From IMG/VR virus record IMGVR_UViG_3300008448_000265, positions 1 through 37,428 of that record: a DNA stretch of 37,428 bases; one strand, given 5' to 3'. Shown here piece by piece: positions 26,121 to 34,102 of the stretch. Position numbers and translations under genes: made by a program. Below the pieces are notes generated by a model that saw nothing but the letters and a program-made list of their open reading frames with translations, did not search any database and had not been told where the DNA came from. Origin of the DNA: a virus. Each line of letters begins with the position of its first letter. Positions within the stretch are counted from its first letter, which is position 1.

Positions 26121-27950
26121 TTATAGAGTTACAATTCTTCCTTGTATATCAACATCTGGGAATCTAACTTCAAATATAGATACATCTAATGATGGATACA
26201 ACACATTATTTCTAGTTGCACCAGCAATATCATAGCTATATGGAGAATAATTACCTCCAGATTTATTTACAATTTCAACCTTAGATATTGATTGAACTCC
26301 TTTAATTTGTATTAAAGTTGAATTCACATCAGATATAACTAATGGTTTATTTATTTGCATGTTTTCAATACTAAATTTCTCTTTTAAAGCTTTTATACAA
26401 TTACTTAATACCTCTTTATTATTGAATGTTGGTAAAACTGATATATCAAAGTTAATACCTATATTAATATAGTAGGCATTTTTAATATTGATAGCATCAG
26501 TTGCCATTCTGTATTGTGATAAGTAGTTTTTAATATTATTTTTTAATACAGATGGAGGAGTAACTAATTGTTTACTAGCATTATAACCTAAAATATATAA
26601 ACTAATAGATAATGGGTTATTATCTAATAAACGATCATTTCCTGAATTTTGGGATAATGCAAAATCATTAATTGCATATACTTTAGCTACTGAACCAAAA
26701 TGGCTAGGCATGCTAAGTACTCTGTTAATATAATCTTCTTTAGTAACTACTCTATTTTGAGAAGAAAAAGAATAAAGAGTATTTTGTCTAATTTCTTCAA
26801 TAGTATCTTCATCTCTACCCCCAATAGCTGGTTCTGGGTTAGTTATAATCATACTATTGAAAATGTCAGTGTCTTGAGGAGAGGACACATTACCATTAAA
26901 AGTAATGTCATTTAAGTTAAACTTTCTATTTACAATTTCATTAGATGAAACGTTAGATGTAATACCACCTCCCACAAGATATTTTATAGTTAAAACACCT
27001 GTTGGAGCTAATCCATATTCTCTAGTAGTTACTACTGTTGCTTTATTAAATGAATTAGTTGGATCATATACGTTAGCATCTATACCAATATTTAAATTAT
27101 TTGGGTTTGGTAATATAGAAGAATCTGAAGATGCATTAGTACCTGCTCCAAACTGTAGTTCTAAATCACCATTTTCTTTAAATCTAGTAACAAATCTTTT
27201 AGGTGTTTCAATATAGCTTAATAAATAAGGAATTGAATCCGTATTGTATGTTGGATTAGCTGCTTTTTGTGGAATGCCTTGTTGAGCTAAATAAGGTACT
27301 TCATACCAAACATCATTAGTTGAGTCAGTTACTTGTAATACATTTAATATTCTGTTATCAGAAATAGTAGTACTTGTAAACTTTTGTGGTGTTTGACCAA
27401 AATCAATAGTAATTGTTTTGATTTCAGCAGAAATTGCTTTTACTGTTTTTGTAACTCTAGCAAATCCTGTATCTTCAAAAAGTATAGTTCTGTTTTCAGC
27501 TTTTGAAAAATCAACTAACTCAGTAGTTAAGAATTTAACACCAGTTATGCTTTCAACAACACTATTCTCAGGAATTATCATATAATAATTACTATCTGGA
27601 ATTTGTGTATTGTTTAATAAATTGGTAATTATAGGAACTCTTTGAGATATTCTTAAATCAACATATGAAGCATATGATACTTTAGGTCTATATCCTAAAG
27701 CATAAGCTAAAGATAAAGCATTACTTTTTTCTTTTGTATATAAAAGTAAATTTTCTTGGAATTGGGTATCTAAATAAAATGATAAAACGTCTCCTACATA
27801 AGAAGCCATTTCAATAAACATCATTCCTGGTGATGCATCTGAGAAATCGTTATGTACTGAAGGAAAATAAGTCTTAGCATGCTTGATTAAAGTAGCTTTA
27901 AAGTCACTAAAACTTTTATTTAAATACGATATGTTTTTTGTTTCAGACAT
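26121..27950 (-). CDS. Baseplate wedge protein, gp6-like (Baseplate J family)
   Basis: A 609-aa protein. The N-terminal block (FPSVHNDFSDASPGMMFIEMASYVGDVLSFYLDTQFQENLL, residues 29-69) and the following KSNALSLAYALGYRP are the hallmark of T4 gp6-like/Baseplate_J proteins. The later GGRDEDTIEEIRQNTLYSFSSQNRVVTKEDYINRVLSMP region (about residues 375-415) is also typical. In T4, gp6 dimers form the inner ring that joins the wedges and binds gp25 and gp53. Here the gene directly follows the gp25-like gene with a 1-bp overlap, matching the usual gp25-gp6 order. The length is close to T4 gp6. Confidence 0.9.
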   Translation of the reverse strand: MSETKNISYLNKSFSDFKATLIKHAKTYFPSVHNDFSDASPGMMFIEMASYVGDVLSFYLDTQFQENLLLYTKEKSNALSLAYALGYRPKVSYASYVDLRISQRVPIITNLLNNTQIPDSNYYMIIPENSVVESITGVKFLTTELVDFSKAENRTILFEDTGFARVTKTVKAISAEIKTITIDFGQTPQKFTSTTISDNRILNVLQVTDSTNDVWYEVPYLAQQGIPQKAANPTYNTDSIPYLLSYIETPKRFVTRFKENGDLELQFGAGTNASSDSSILPNPNNLNIGIDANVYDPTNSFNKATVVTTREYGLAPTGVLTIKYLVGGGITSNVSSNEIVNRKFNLNDITFNGNVSSPQDTDIFNSMIITNPEPAIGGRDEDTIEEIRQNTLYSFSSQNRVVTKEDYINRVLSMPSHFGSVAKVYAINDFALSQNSGNDRLLDNNPLSISLYILGYNASKQLVTPPSVLKNNIKNYLSQYRMATDAINIKNAYYINIGINFDISVLPTFNNKEVLSNCIKALKEKFSIENMQINKPLVISDVNSTLIQIKGVQSISKVEIVNKSGGNYSPYSYDIAGATRNNVLYPSLDVSIFEVRFPDVDIQGRIVTL

Positions 27951-28360
27951 TATTCAAAATTGATTTGTATTTCATCAGCTTCTCCTGATATTTTCATACT
28001 ATATTCAACTTTCACGTTTACATAGTTTTGATCTGGTTCAGGAGTAATAATTACATTTTCTAAATTTATTTCAGGTATAAATGTTTCTACCCCAACTCTT
28101 ATATTATTATTAATTTTACTAATATTATCTTCATTAATAAAATCAAATATAGATTTTTTTATATCACAACCAAACTCAGGATTTTCAACTCTTTCTCCTT
28201 TATTAGTTAATAAAAGATTAATTAAGTTATATTTAACCTGTTCTTTAGTACTATACGTACTTTTAAAAGCAGAAGGCTTACTGAAAGGAATGCTAAGACC
28301 AATTGCAATGTTTTTTTGCAAGTCTCTAGGATCTACACGATATATTCTGGGTGTAGGCAT
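27950..28360 (-). CDS. Baseplate wedge subunit, gp25-like
   Basis: A 136-aa protein of the gp25/lysozyme-like baseplate family. The core VKYNLINLLLTNKGERVENPEFGCDIKKSIFDF (about residues 42-74) carries the conserved 'L-l-TnkGER...PeFG' signature. The acidic C-terminus (VNVKVEYSMKISGEADEIQI) is the usual beta-strand end. gp25-type proteins sit in the wedge and contact the sheath; the family is shared by T4-like phages and type VI secretion (TssE). Single-base overlaps couple it to the upstream 120-aa gene and the downstream gp6-like gene. Confidence 0.92.
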   Translation of the reverse strand: MPTPRIYRVDPRDLQKNIAIGLSIPFSKPSAFKSTYSTKEQVKYNLINLLLTNKGERVENPEFGCDIKKSIFDFINEDNISKINNNIRVGVETFIPEINLENVIITPEPDQNYVNVKVEYSMKISGEADEIQINFE

Positions 28361-28722
28361 TACTCTCCACCTCCTGACATCATCTGTCTCATTTCAGATG
28401 GGCTTAAACTAGCAGCAGTATCATTGATAAATGCTGCAAATGGGTTATCACTTGTTGGGTTTACTTTTAAGGCTTGTTGGGGTTTTTGGCCACCAGGCAA
28501 ACCAAACATTTCAGCCATTCTATTACTCATTTGTGCTTTCATACCAACACTATGTACATCCCCACTATCAAATGATAATGTTCGACTTTCGTTTATTGGT
28601 TGTTGGTTTTGTGTAGCACTGTTACCACTTTTCAATTGTTCAAGCAACATTAAGCCGATTTCTTCACGAACGGCTTCACGTACTGCTTCTTTAATTAGTG
28701 TTTTAAATTGTTTTGCTTCCAT
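28360..28722 (-). CDS. Small virion-like protein with amphipathic N-terminal helix
   Basis: A 120-aa protein. The N-terminus (MEAKQFKTLIKEAVREAVRE) is a charged amphipathic helix like those at the start of the 83-aa protein at 316-567 and in the middle of the 203-aa protein at 33207-33818. It holds an I-K-E|A match at residues 10-13. The remainder is low in structure and rich in Gln, Ser and Gly, ending SPSEMRQMMSGGGE. It sits between the coiled-coil membrane protein and gp25-like genes. A role as a packaged peptide or baseplate accessory is possible; neither is demonstrated. Confidence 0.65.
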   Translation of the reverse strand: MEAKQFKTLIKEAVREAVREEIGLMLLEQLKSGNSATQNQQPINESRTLSFDSGDVHSVGMKAQMSNRMAEMFGLPGGQKPQQALKVNPTSDNPFAAFINDTAASLSPSEMRQMMSGGGE

Positions 28723-28733
28723 AACAATAAATA

Positions 28734-30017
28734 TTAAGCTTTAAGATTTCGTTGATCTATGATTAGTTTTAATTCTTCAATTAATATATCTGGGTCTAGG
28801 GTAAATGATCGTTGAGATTGTAATACTTCGTTTTTATCTTTATTCAAAGCAACGGCGTAACGGCGTTTATTACCAGCCACGACGAATCTTGAATCGTTTT
28901 CTTCTTTAATAGCGAATTTAAATCCTTTATAACCTGTATTTACTTCACCTAGATTGCCTGATGGTGATAATGTTGATATTAATTTATCTAAATCTGTTCT
29001 GTCAAATGCAGATAAATTTGAAGGACTATCAAAGAAACCATCAATTTCTTTAAGTCTTTCTTTTTGTTCTTCTAACTCTTCAATAATTCTATCTAATAAT
29101 AATCCTATAATAGCGATAGCAGCTAATAAACCACCTACAATTTCAACAGCCAATTCATATTTTTTTCTAAATCGTTCTTTAGCTGGTGTTACAACGTCAG
29201 GTACAGGACCTGGTGGTGTTGGGATTGGTAAAATTACATCGGCTAGTGCTATTATGATATCTAATACAGATAATATAAGTGAAATTCTTTCTAAAATATT
29301 TTTTATAGATTTAATTTTAGCTTCATTCTCATTTATAATTCTAATAGCATTATTTCTTAATAAAGTTGCTTTTTTAACATCTTCTTTAGACTGGATATTA
29401 TCAATAACTTCGTTAACACTATCAACTAGTTCTTCAATTTTTTTATTTCTTACTGATACTAACTGGCATGTTATAGTCAAAGCTGCCATGATTAAAGGGA
29501 CAGGATTCTTTTTAGCTGCTCTTGCAGCTCCTTTTAGTAAGTCTTTTACTATTTTAGCATTTTTTCTTTTAGCTCTTTTTTGACTTTTCTTTAATAAACT
29601 TTTTACTTTTTCATCAGCAGCTTTTAGTTTTTTTCTAACAGCTTCTTTACTGTTAGTAATTAACTTTTCGTACTTTTCTGTTTTTTCAGTAATAAAATCT
29701 TGTAAATCTTTTTCTTCTCTATCAAAATTTCCTTGAAGAGTTTCTTTAATTCTATCTGCTTCTTCTCTAGTAATTGATTTTTGTTCAATACGTTTATCTA
29801 AATCAGCAAACTTACTGAATGTATCTTTTTTTAGAGTTTCAATTTTATTTTTTGCTTCCTCAATATCGTTCAAAGCAAGTTGAACAGGACCTGCTATTAT
29901 TTGTTTTCCTTTATTTTTAGCTAATTCTCCTACATTTACATTTTTAAGAGATTCTAATTTACTTTTAGCGGCTGATGCATTAGATGCTAATCCTGATATG
30001 TTAGTTGTATTTGGCAT
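28734..30017 (-). CDS. Coiled-coil membrane-segment protein of the baseplate region
   Basis: A 427-aa protein. Residues 45-165 are Lys/Glu-rich coiled coil, ending in a very basic patch (KKSQKRAKRKNAK). Hydrophobic segments follow: about 173-190 (PVPLIMAALTITCQLVSV), 244-268 (ISLILSVLDIIIALADVILP) and 291-310 (VEIVGGLLAAIAIIGLLLD). The C-terminus is a small domain (YKGFKFAIKEENDSRFVVAGNKRRYAVAL). This arrangement would suit a hub-associated protein that inserts in the host membrane during DNA ejection. It is coupled by a 1-bp overlap to the spike-like gene upstream. No family is recognised; the membrane-insertion role is inferred. Confidence 0.72.
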   Translation of the reverse strand: MPNTTNISGLASNASAAKSKLESLKNVNVGELAKNKGKQIIAGPVQLALNDIEEAKNKIETLKKDTFSKFADLDKRIEQKSITREEADRIKETLQGNFDREEKDLQDFITEKTEKYEKLITNSKEAVRKKLKAADEKVKSLLKKSQKRAKRKNAKIVKDLLKGAARAAKKNPVPLIMAALTITCQLVSVRNKKIEELVDSVNEVIDNIQSKEDVKKATLLRNNAIRIINENEAKIKSIKNILERISLILSVLDIIIALADVILPIPTPPGPVPDVVTPAKERFRKKYELAVEIVGGLLAAIAIIGLLLDRIIEELEEQKERLKEIDGFFDSPSNLSAFDRTDLDKLISTLSPSGNLGEVNTGYKGFKFAIKEENDSRFVVAGNKRRYAVALNKDKNEVLQSQRSFTLDPDILIEELKLIIDQRNLKA

Positions 30018-31201
30018 TATTTAGCTACTCTTACTTTCTGTGATTTAATTTTTTCTAACTTAGGAATTAAATTATCTACTGATTCTTTTAATCCCCTAGC
30101 AGCGGTGTTAAGTTGAGTTATAGGACTACCCTTAGACCCATTTAGTGCTGAAGCACATATAGTGCTGAATGAGGATAGACTTGTAAGTAAGGAATTTAAT
30201 AATTTAATAGTTTCATTACCTAATAGCACGGGCTCTTCAGGTATTGAACTTCCGTTTAGTCCTAACAAAATAATAGGTGAATTTAATACTGTTTTATCAT
30301 CAGCATCTAAACTAATAGTATTTTTTGTATATAATTCAATATTGTTTTGAGCAAATATTAATACGTTTTCTTTTTTAGAATTTATAACAACTCTATCAGA
30401 TGTTAAAATTGCTTGAGAACCTACAAAATACTCGTTTGGTAAAGAAGTTGATGATAACGGGTTTAAATTAGTTTTAGTTACTTGTAAAGGGACCTTTTGG
30501 GTAGAGGTTAAATACAAACTAGAAGCATCTTCATTAATGTTTTCAACGTATAGTTTCTCACCATTAAATTTATGACCATTAGTTAATATAGTAATTGGAT
30601 CTCCGTTTTTTCCACTATTACTCCAAAAATTTTCTCCAGTATTGATTTTATTTGTAGAACCAAATCTTAAAGTATTTCCAAATCTTCCTTCAAGTATATA
30701 ATCTCCCTCAAATGGTAAAGTCGATTGTATGCTAGGATTTTCATCAAAACCAAAACCTAAAGGAGCTTCTGGGTCTGATGTTTGTGCATTTTGATGATTA
30801 TTACCCCATAAATTTATATTTGTGATATAATAATATACTGGGGTTGCATTTGATTTAGATACTTGAGACTTTACTGAAGGTAAAGAAAATACTAGAATTA
30901 GTTCTCCTTTTAAAGGAAGATATTTTTGATTTGGAAAAAGAGGTTTTGCAACAGAGTAATTTAATCTAGTTTCACTTGTTTGATTTTCCTCGTAATTATC
31001 TTTATTTTTACTGCTGTTGTAAGGTCTAAATAAAACACTCCCAATACCACTCCAACCACCACATTCATCAAATATTTTCTTAGAGGGTGTTTTTTCATCC
31101 ATAACAGTAGCAAACACTTTCCCAACTTTAAACCTAAAAGGAGGAGTTGAGGATAGCGGTGACGACTTTGTTAAGGATGATAAACCGAATTTAACTGGCA
31201 T
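30017..31201 (-). CDS. Putative baseplate central spike protein (gp5-like)
   Basis: A 394-aa protein. The N-terminal region (FRFKVGKVFATVMDEKTPSK, residues 22-41, then GIGSVLFRPYN) looks like the OB-fold start of gp5/VgrG-type hub proteins. About residues 265-320 carry short beta repeats (DRVVINSKKENVLIFAQNNIELYTKNTISLDADDKTVLNSPIILLG) like the trimeric beta-helix needle of such spikes. The last 70 residues are helical and basic. No lysozyme domain is present, unlike T4 gp5. It precedes the gp25/gp6-like genes. It overlaps the upstream gene by 11 bp. Call by pattern; moderate certainty. Confidence 0.68.
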   Translation of the reverse strand: MPVKFGLSSLTKSSPLSSTPPFRFKVGKVFATVMDEKTPSKKIFDECGGWSGIGSVLFRPYNSSKNKDNYEENQTSETRLNYSVAKPLFPNQKYLPLKGELILVFSLPSVKSQVSKSNATPVYYYITNINLWGNNHQNAQTSDPEAPLGFGFDENPSIQSTLPFEGDYILEGRFGNTLRFGSTNKINTGENFWSNSGKNGDPITILTNGHKFNGEKLYVENINEDASSLYLTSTQKVPLQVTKTNLNPLSSTSLPNEYFVGSQAILTSDRVVINSKKENVLIFAQNNIELYTKNTISLDADDKTVLNSPIILLGLNGSSIPEEPVLLGNETIKLLNSLLTSLSSFSTICASALNGSKGSPITQLNTAARGLKESVDNLIPKLEKIKSQKVRVAK

Positions 31202-31586
31202 TCTCTAATATTTTAGATGCGTTAACATCAATATTTTCTATTTGTTTGTTATCTTCACCCATGCGTTTTACTTCAAGTAGCAATTGTTCTTTTTCTTCAT
31301 CTGTAATAAGTAGATCATTACTACCCGCTGCTGCGCTATTAGTCATGGCTCTTTGCACTACCGCCGCCATTCTTACTAAATGTTCGTTATTTTTTACCTG
31401 AACGTCTAAATATTCTTTAATAAGTGGCACAATCATCACGGCATCTGCTGGGGAGGTGATGAAAGGTTTAAGAGCCATTATTAACTCTTCAATTCTATCT
31501 TCAGTTTTCTTGGTTGTCTTATATATATCTTGCAATAAGTCCGAGAATGTTTTTTTACCAAATATAACTTGGTTGAAATTTTCCAT
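31191..31586 (-). CDS. Conserved hypothetical phage protein, baseplate region
   Basis: A 131-aa, mainly helical, acidic protein (MENFNQVIFGKKTFSDLLQD... ending ENIDVNASKILENAS). The middle (ADAVMIVPLIKEYLDVQVKNNEHLVRMAAVVQR) suggests a helical bundle. Its stop lies inside the start of the spike-like gene (11-bp overlap), so it is probably co-translated with it and might assist spike assembly. Upstream of its ATG lies a TATTTAT/ATAAATA inverted repeat (31588-31616). No family is recognised. Confidence 0.68.
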   Translation of the reverse strand: MENFNQVIFGKKTFSDLLQDIYKTTKKTEDRIEELIMALKPFITSPADAVMIVPLIKEYLDVQVKNNEHLVRMAAVVQRAMTNSAAAGSNDLLITDEEKEQLLLEVKRMGEDNKQIENIDVNASKILENAS

Positions 31587-31587
31587 A

Positions 31588-31616
31588 ATATTTATGTATT
31601 ATTTACGTATAAATAT
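31588..31616. promoter_or_regulatory. Inverted ATATTTAT/ATAAATAT element upstream of the baseplate operon
   Basis: ATATTTAT (31588-31595) and ATAAATAT (31609-31616) form an 8-bp inverted repeat around a 13-bp spacer, in the 44-bp gap between the late sigma gene and the 131-aa gene. T4 late promoters have the core TATAAATA, and a gp55-like sigma gene is adjacent, so this is a candidate late promoter for the baseplate operon. The exact octamer TATAAATA here reads on the plus strand (31608-31615), away from the genes, which weakens the idea. Confidence 0.35.
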
Positions 31617-31630
31617 GAAAAAAGCCAAGG

Positions 31631-32425
31631 TTATATTTTGATATATCCATGCTCATAAAAATCATTATATAATTTGATGCGAATTGCGTCTAATTTTTTA
31701 ATAATTTTAGTGATTTGAGGTGTATCAACATCGGTAATTTCACGTATATAAATGTATAAAGCCTTTTTATTAAATATCTCTAAATTCTCACGTTTGCGGA
31801 ACAACTCAATAATAGCACCTGCTGTTTTAGTATCTTGAGTTTTTGGAAACAGTGTGTAGATGTGTTTATCTATATAAGCAACATATTGATCTAAAAACTG
31901 ATTAAGCTCATTCTTCTCCTCATCTGCCTCTATACTATTATCGACAAAGATATCGTTTTCGTCGTTTACTTCGTCCATATTTACTTTTTCTTGTAGTTTC
32001 TTATAGTTGTTTTGGTTATAAACTATTAAGTAACGTTTAGCAATGGTACCGAAATACGAATAAGCTTTACCTTTATTTTGGTTATATAAATGGAGTTTTT
32101 CAAGAAGAAACGCTACTACTTCATGTTTTAATTCTTCAATAGTGTCTGTATCAGTGTAGTAGAACTTAAACGTGTGGATGATATTTTCTGCTAATTTGTA
32201 GAAACCATAAGCAATACGTTCATTGTATATTCTATTACGAATATCTTGGTCTGTTTCAGCTAAATATTCTATAATAGCTTCTTCAGTGTCCGATGTAAAA
32301 TATACTCTTGGTTGTTTTGGTTTTCGTTTACGTACTCTTCCTTTTTTAGTTAGAGCGGGGCCTAACTCTTCATCTAAGTACTTAGAGGCATCAAAGTTGC
32401 CCCCGTCATAATATCCGTTATACAT
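31631..32425 (-). CDS. Late-transcription sigma factor, gp55-like
   Basis: A 264-aa protein. The N-terminus is basic and disordered (KKGRVRKRKPKQPRVYF). The central region NQNKGKAYSYFGTIAKRYLI (about residues 114-133) followed by NQNNYKKLQEKV is the sigma-region-2-like core shared by gp55-type late sigma factors of T4-like phages. The C-terminal ITDVDTPQITKIIKKLDAIRIKLYNDF could be a small helical DNA-binding or core-binding section. Such a protein redirects host RNA polymerase to late promoters, usually with a sliding-clamp coactivator. It overlaps the upstream small membrane protein gene by 8 bp and precedes the baseplate operon. Length is somewhat greater than T4 gp55 (185 aa). Confidence 0.78.
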   Translation of the reverse strand: MYNGYYDGGNFDASKYLDEELGPALTKKGRVRKRKPKQPRVYFTSDTEEAIIEYLAETDQDIRNRIYNERIAYGFYKLAENIIHTFKFYYTDTDTIEELKHEVVAFLLEKLHLYNQNKGKAYSYFGTIAKRYLIVYNQNNYKKLQEKVNMDEVNDENDIFVDNSIEADEEKNELNQFLDQYVAYIDKHIYTLFPKTQDTKTAGAIIELFRKRENLEIFNKKALYIYIREITDVDTPQITKIIKKLDAIRIKLYNDFYEHGYIKI

Positions 32426-32705
32426 TTGTTTCTTCTTGTTTTGCTAGATTATCCATTAATGTGTCTCTCATACTCTTAATCTGTTCAAAAAAGGTTCCAA
32501 TTTCATCATCGTTTTGGAAGGCACCTGATGTATCTAGAGCGGTAATGGTCTCGTCTATTTTGATAACACTTTTAGTTAATTTACTAATTAATTTTTGTTG
32601 TTCATCGGTGATATCTTCAAGTTTTTCATTCTTGGTTAATAAATTCCAAGTAGTAAAACCTAGGGTAATAACAATAGCCGATAGAATTATTAGTATTAAT
32701 TCCAT
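32418..32705 (-). CDS. Small single-span membrane protein
   Basis: A 95-aa protein. Residues 2-22 (ELILIILSAIVITLGFTTWNL) are a membrane span, followed by an acidic helical region that is probably coiled coil (DITDEQQKLISKLTKSVIKIDETI) and a flexible tail. It overlaps the sigma-factor start by 8 bp and follows the 75-aa gene by 2 bp. The topology (short N-terminal anchor, long cytoplasmic or periplasmic coil) resembles small phage inner-membrane proteins of unknown role. No lysis-specific motif is visible. Confidence 0.68.
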   Translation of the reverse strand: MELILIILSAIVITLGFTTWNLLTKNEKLEDITDEQQKLISKLTKSVIKIDETITALDTSGAFQNDDEIGTFFEQIKSMRDTLMDNLAKQEETNV

Positions 32706-32707
32706 AT

Positions 32708-32935
32708 TTAAAATTTTTTTAACACGTCTGCAAAACTTCCCGCGTGTGGGTTATCGGATATAAGTTTATTCTGTATATCCTTTTTAGAAGAACGTTTAAG
32801 TTTGTTTTGAGACTTATCTGGTGTTTTGATGTACTTATATAAAAAAGATATAAGTTGAGTGCTGCGGGGTTCTTCTATATTATTTTTAACACACTCTAGG
32901 ATTTCCATCCAATTGTTATAGGTTTGATCAACCAT
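32708..32935 (-). CDS. Small basic hypothetical protein
   Basis: A 75-aa protein, with an N-terminal helical half (NNWMEILECVKNNIEEPRST) and a basic C-terminal half (KSQNKLKRSSKKDIQNKLI) ending GSFADVLKKF. The ATG shares one base with the TAA stop of the upstream 55-aa gene (TAATG). It belongs to the small-gene run leading to the late sigma factor. No domain is recognised; the basic half could bind nucleic acid. Confidence 0.6.
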   Translation of the reverse strand: MVDQTYNNWMEILECVKNNIEEPRSTQLISFLYKYIKTPDKSQNKLKRSSKKDIQNKLISDNPHAGSFADVLKKF

Positions 32936-33102
32936 TAATCTTCATTTTCAAGTGAAATTTGATAACGAATTTCTTCAACTTGGTCTTTAAGTTGTTCAAA
33001 GTGTTGATCTGTGGCTTGTCCTTCTCTAACTAATAAGTTAAAGTTATTAAGCATAATGTCTAGTTGTTCTACTTTTTGTAGTAATAAATCTTTGTATCTC
33101 AT
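32935..33102 (-). CDS. Very small coiled-coil protein
   Basis: A 55-aa reading frame that starts MRYKDLLLQKVEQLDIMLNN and ends ISLENED. The hydrophobic spacing suggests a two-helix coiled coil joined around the REGQATDQ stretch. It is supported as a gene by its TAATG overlap with the next gene, an A/T-rich leader before the ATG, and coverage of an otherwise empty 170-bp gap in the operon. Function unknown. Confidence 0.62.
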   Translation of the reverse strand: MRYKDLLLQKVEQLDIMLNNFNLLVREGQATDQHFEQLKDQVEEIRYQISLENED

Positions 33103-33150
33103 TTTTAAAATATTTTTAACCTCAATATACGAACAGAAAATAACGAAGCC

Positions 33151-33181
33151 AAAGAAAGGGCAACTCTTTTTAGAGTTACCC
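33151..33181 (-). terminator. Rho-independent terminator after the 203-aa virion-like gene
   Basis: Minus-strand stem GGGTAACTCT / AGAGTTGCCC (10 bp with one G-U pair, loop AAAA) at 33158-33181, followed by TTTCTTT. It lies 26 bp after the stop of the gene at 33207-33818 and separates it from the small-gene/sigma operon. Confidence 0.78.
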
Positions 33182-33206
33182 TAATAATTGTATGTTGATT
33201 GACTAA

Positions 33207-33818
33207 TTAGATCTTAACGTCAGGAGTGTTAGCACCGTATCCAGCACCAGTAGCTCTGTCCATAGCACCTCTGAAAGATTGAGCAGCTAATTTTTCTAAT
33301 GTTTTAGGATCAGGAACTTCTTTACCAGCAGCTTTAAATTTAGCTATTAACTCTTTTTTAGCAGCGTTAATACCAGCTCTAGCAATACCGAATGCAGTAC
33401 CAACTAAAGCACTGAATCCACCAATTGCTTGAATAGCATCCATAACTGCAGGATCTACTTCATTTAATTGCTCAGACTCGTCAATTTTTTCTTTCTTATC
33501 TTCATCTTTTACTTTTTTCTTTTCAGCTAAGATGCTTTGTAATTCTTGACGAACCATTTCTTTTAATTCGTCTTTAGTCATTTTTTTCTTATTTTCCATG
33601 TCGCTTAATTGATTTATTGCGGGTGATTGGTTTAAAATTGAATCTATTTTTTCTATTAGATTAGGATCATCTGTATTTAACTCAAAATAGCTAACTACTT
33701 CTTCTCCTTTTAATTCGGTTTTGTTTTTCAAATCATTCGAACTAACTTTAACTCCTAACTTTTCTAATCGGTTTAGGAATGCTGCTTTGTCTTCAGATTT
33801 AATTTTATATATTGCCAT
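33207..33818 (-). CDS. Putative virion internal protein with LNE site and hydrophobic C-terminal segment
   Basis: A 203-aa protein. Residues 1-75 form a small domain (MAIYKIKSEDKAAFLNRLEKLGVKV). About 75-118 are Lys/Glu-rich with amphipathic helix (KKMTKDELKEMVRQELQSILAE) and then EQLNE|VDPAVMDAIQAIGG, where L-N-E occurs at 118-120. After that site comes a Gly/Ala-rich hydrophobic helix (GGFSALVGTAFGIARAGINAAKKEL, 133-157) that could insert into a membrane. Cleavage at LNE would release this hydrophobic basic C-terminal peptide, as expected for a capsid peptide ejected with DNA. It is a one-gene transcription unit with an upstream ATATTTAT segment and its own terminator. Confidence 0.7.
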   Translation of the reverse strand: MAIYKIKSEDKAAFLNRLEKLGVKVSSNDLKNKTELKGEEVVSYFELNTDDPNLIEKIDSILNQSPAINQLSDMENKKKMTKDELKEMVRQELQSILAEKKKVKDEDKKEKIDESEQLNEVDPAVMDAIQAIGGFSALVGTAFGIARAGINAAKKELIAKFKAAGKEVPDPKTLEKLAAQSFRGAMDRATGAGYGANTPDVKI

Positions 33819-33907
33819 TTGCTATCAATAAATATAAATAAGTTAAACAAAACATAGCTCTTACCTAGTGGTTTTGGCTACTATTTTACTACACCTATCC
33901 GTATATA

Positions 33908-34102
33908 CTATAAATATGGCCAAAGTTTAGAAGCGTGATGGAGAGACAAACGATAGTGAGCATAACCATGAAATACATTAACCAACAACACTTGAGAAAT
34001 AGTTTCAACAAATGCGTAAGAAAGTTTCAAATAAAGTAAATAAACTAAGCAATGGCCGACTAACCACATAAACGCAGTAAGTGTAATTTGTTTGTTATTC
34101 AT
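33908..34102 (-). CDS. Small membrane protein
   Basis: A 64-aa protein with two hydrophobic stretches (about 8-25 TLTAFMWLVGHCLVYLLYL and about 28-45 LSYAFVETISQVLLVNVF) and a His/Tyr-rich C-terminus (HGYAHYRLSLHHASKLWPYL). It overlaps the end of the T5orf172 gene by 8 bp, so translation is coupled. It could be a holin or a membrane exclusion factor; no motif decides. The 89-bp gap after it, to the next gene's start, holds A/T-rich promoter-like DNA. Confidence 0.6.
   Translation of the reverse strand: MNNKQITLTAFMWLVGHCLVYLLYLKLSYAFVETISQVLLVNVFHGYAHYRLSLHHASKLWPYL

Noticed and set aside
28954-29583. Plus-strand 209-codon frame opposite the coiled-coil membrane protein
   Set aside because: It is a mirror of the minus-strand gene's Lys/Glu-rich and hydrophobic segments, giving Ser/Leu/Phe-rich nonsense; no plus-strand gene is supported anywhere in the window.
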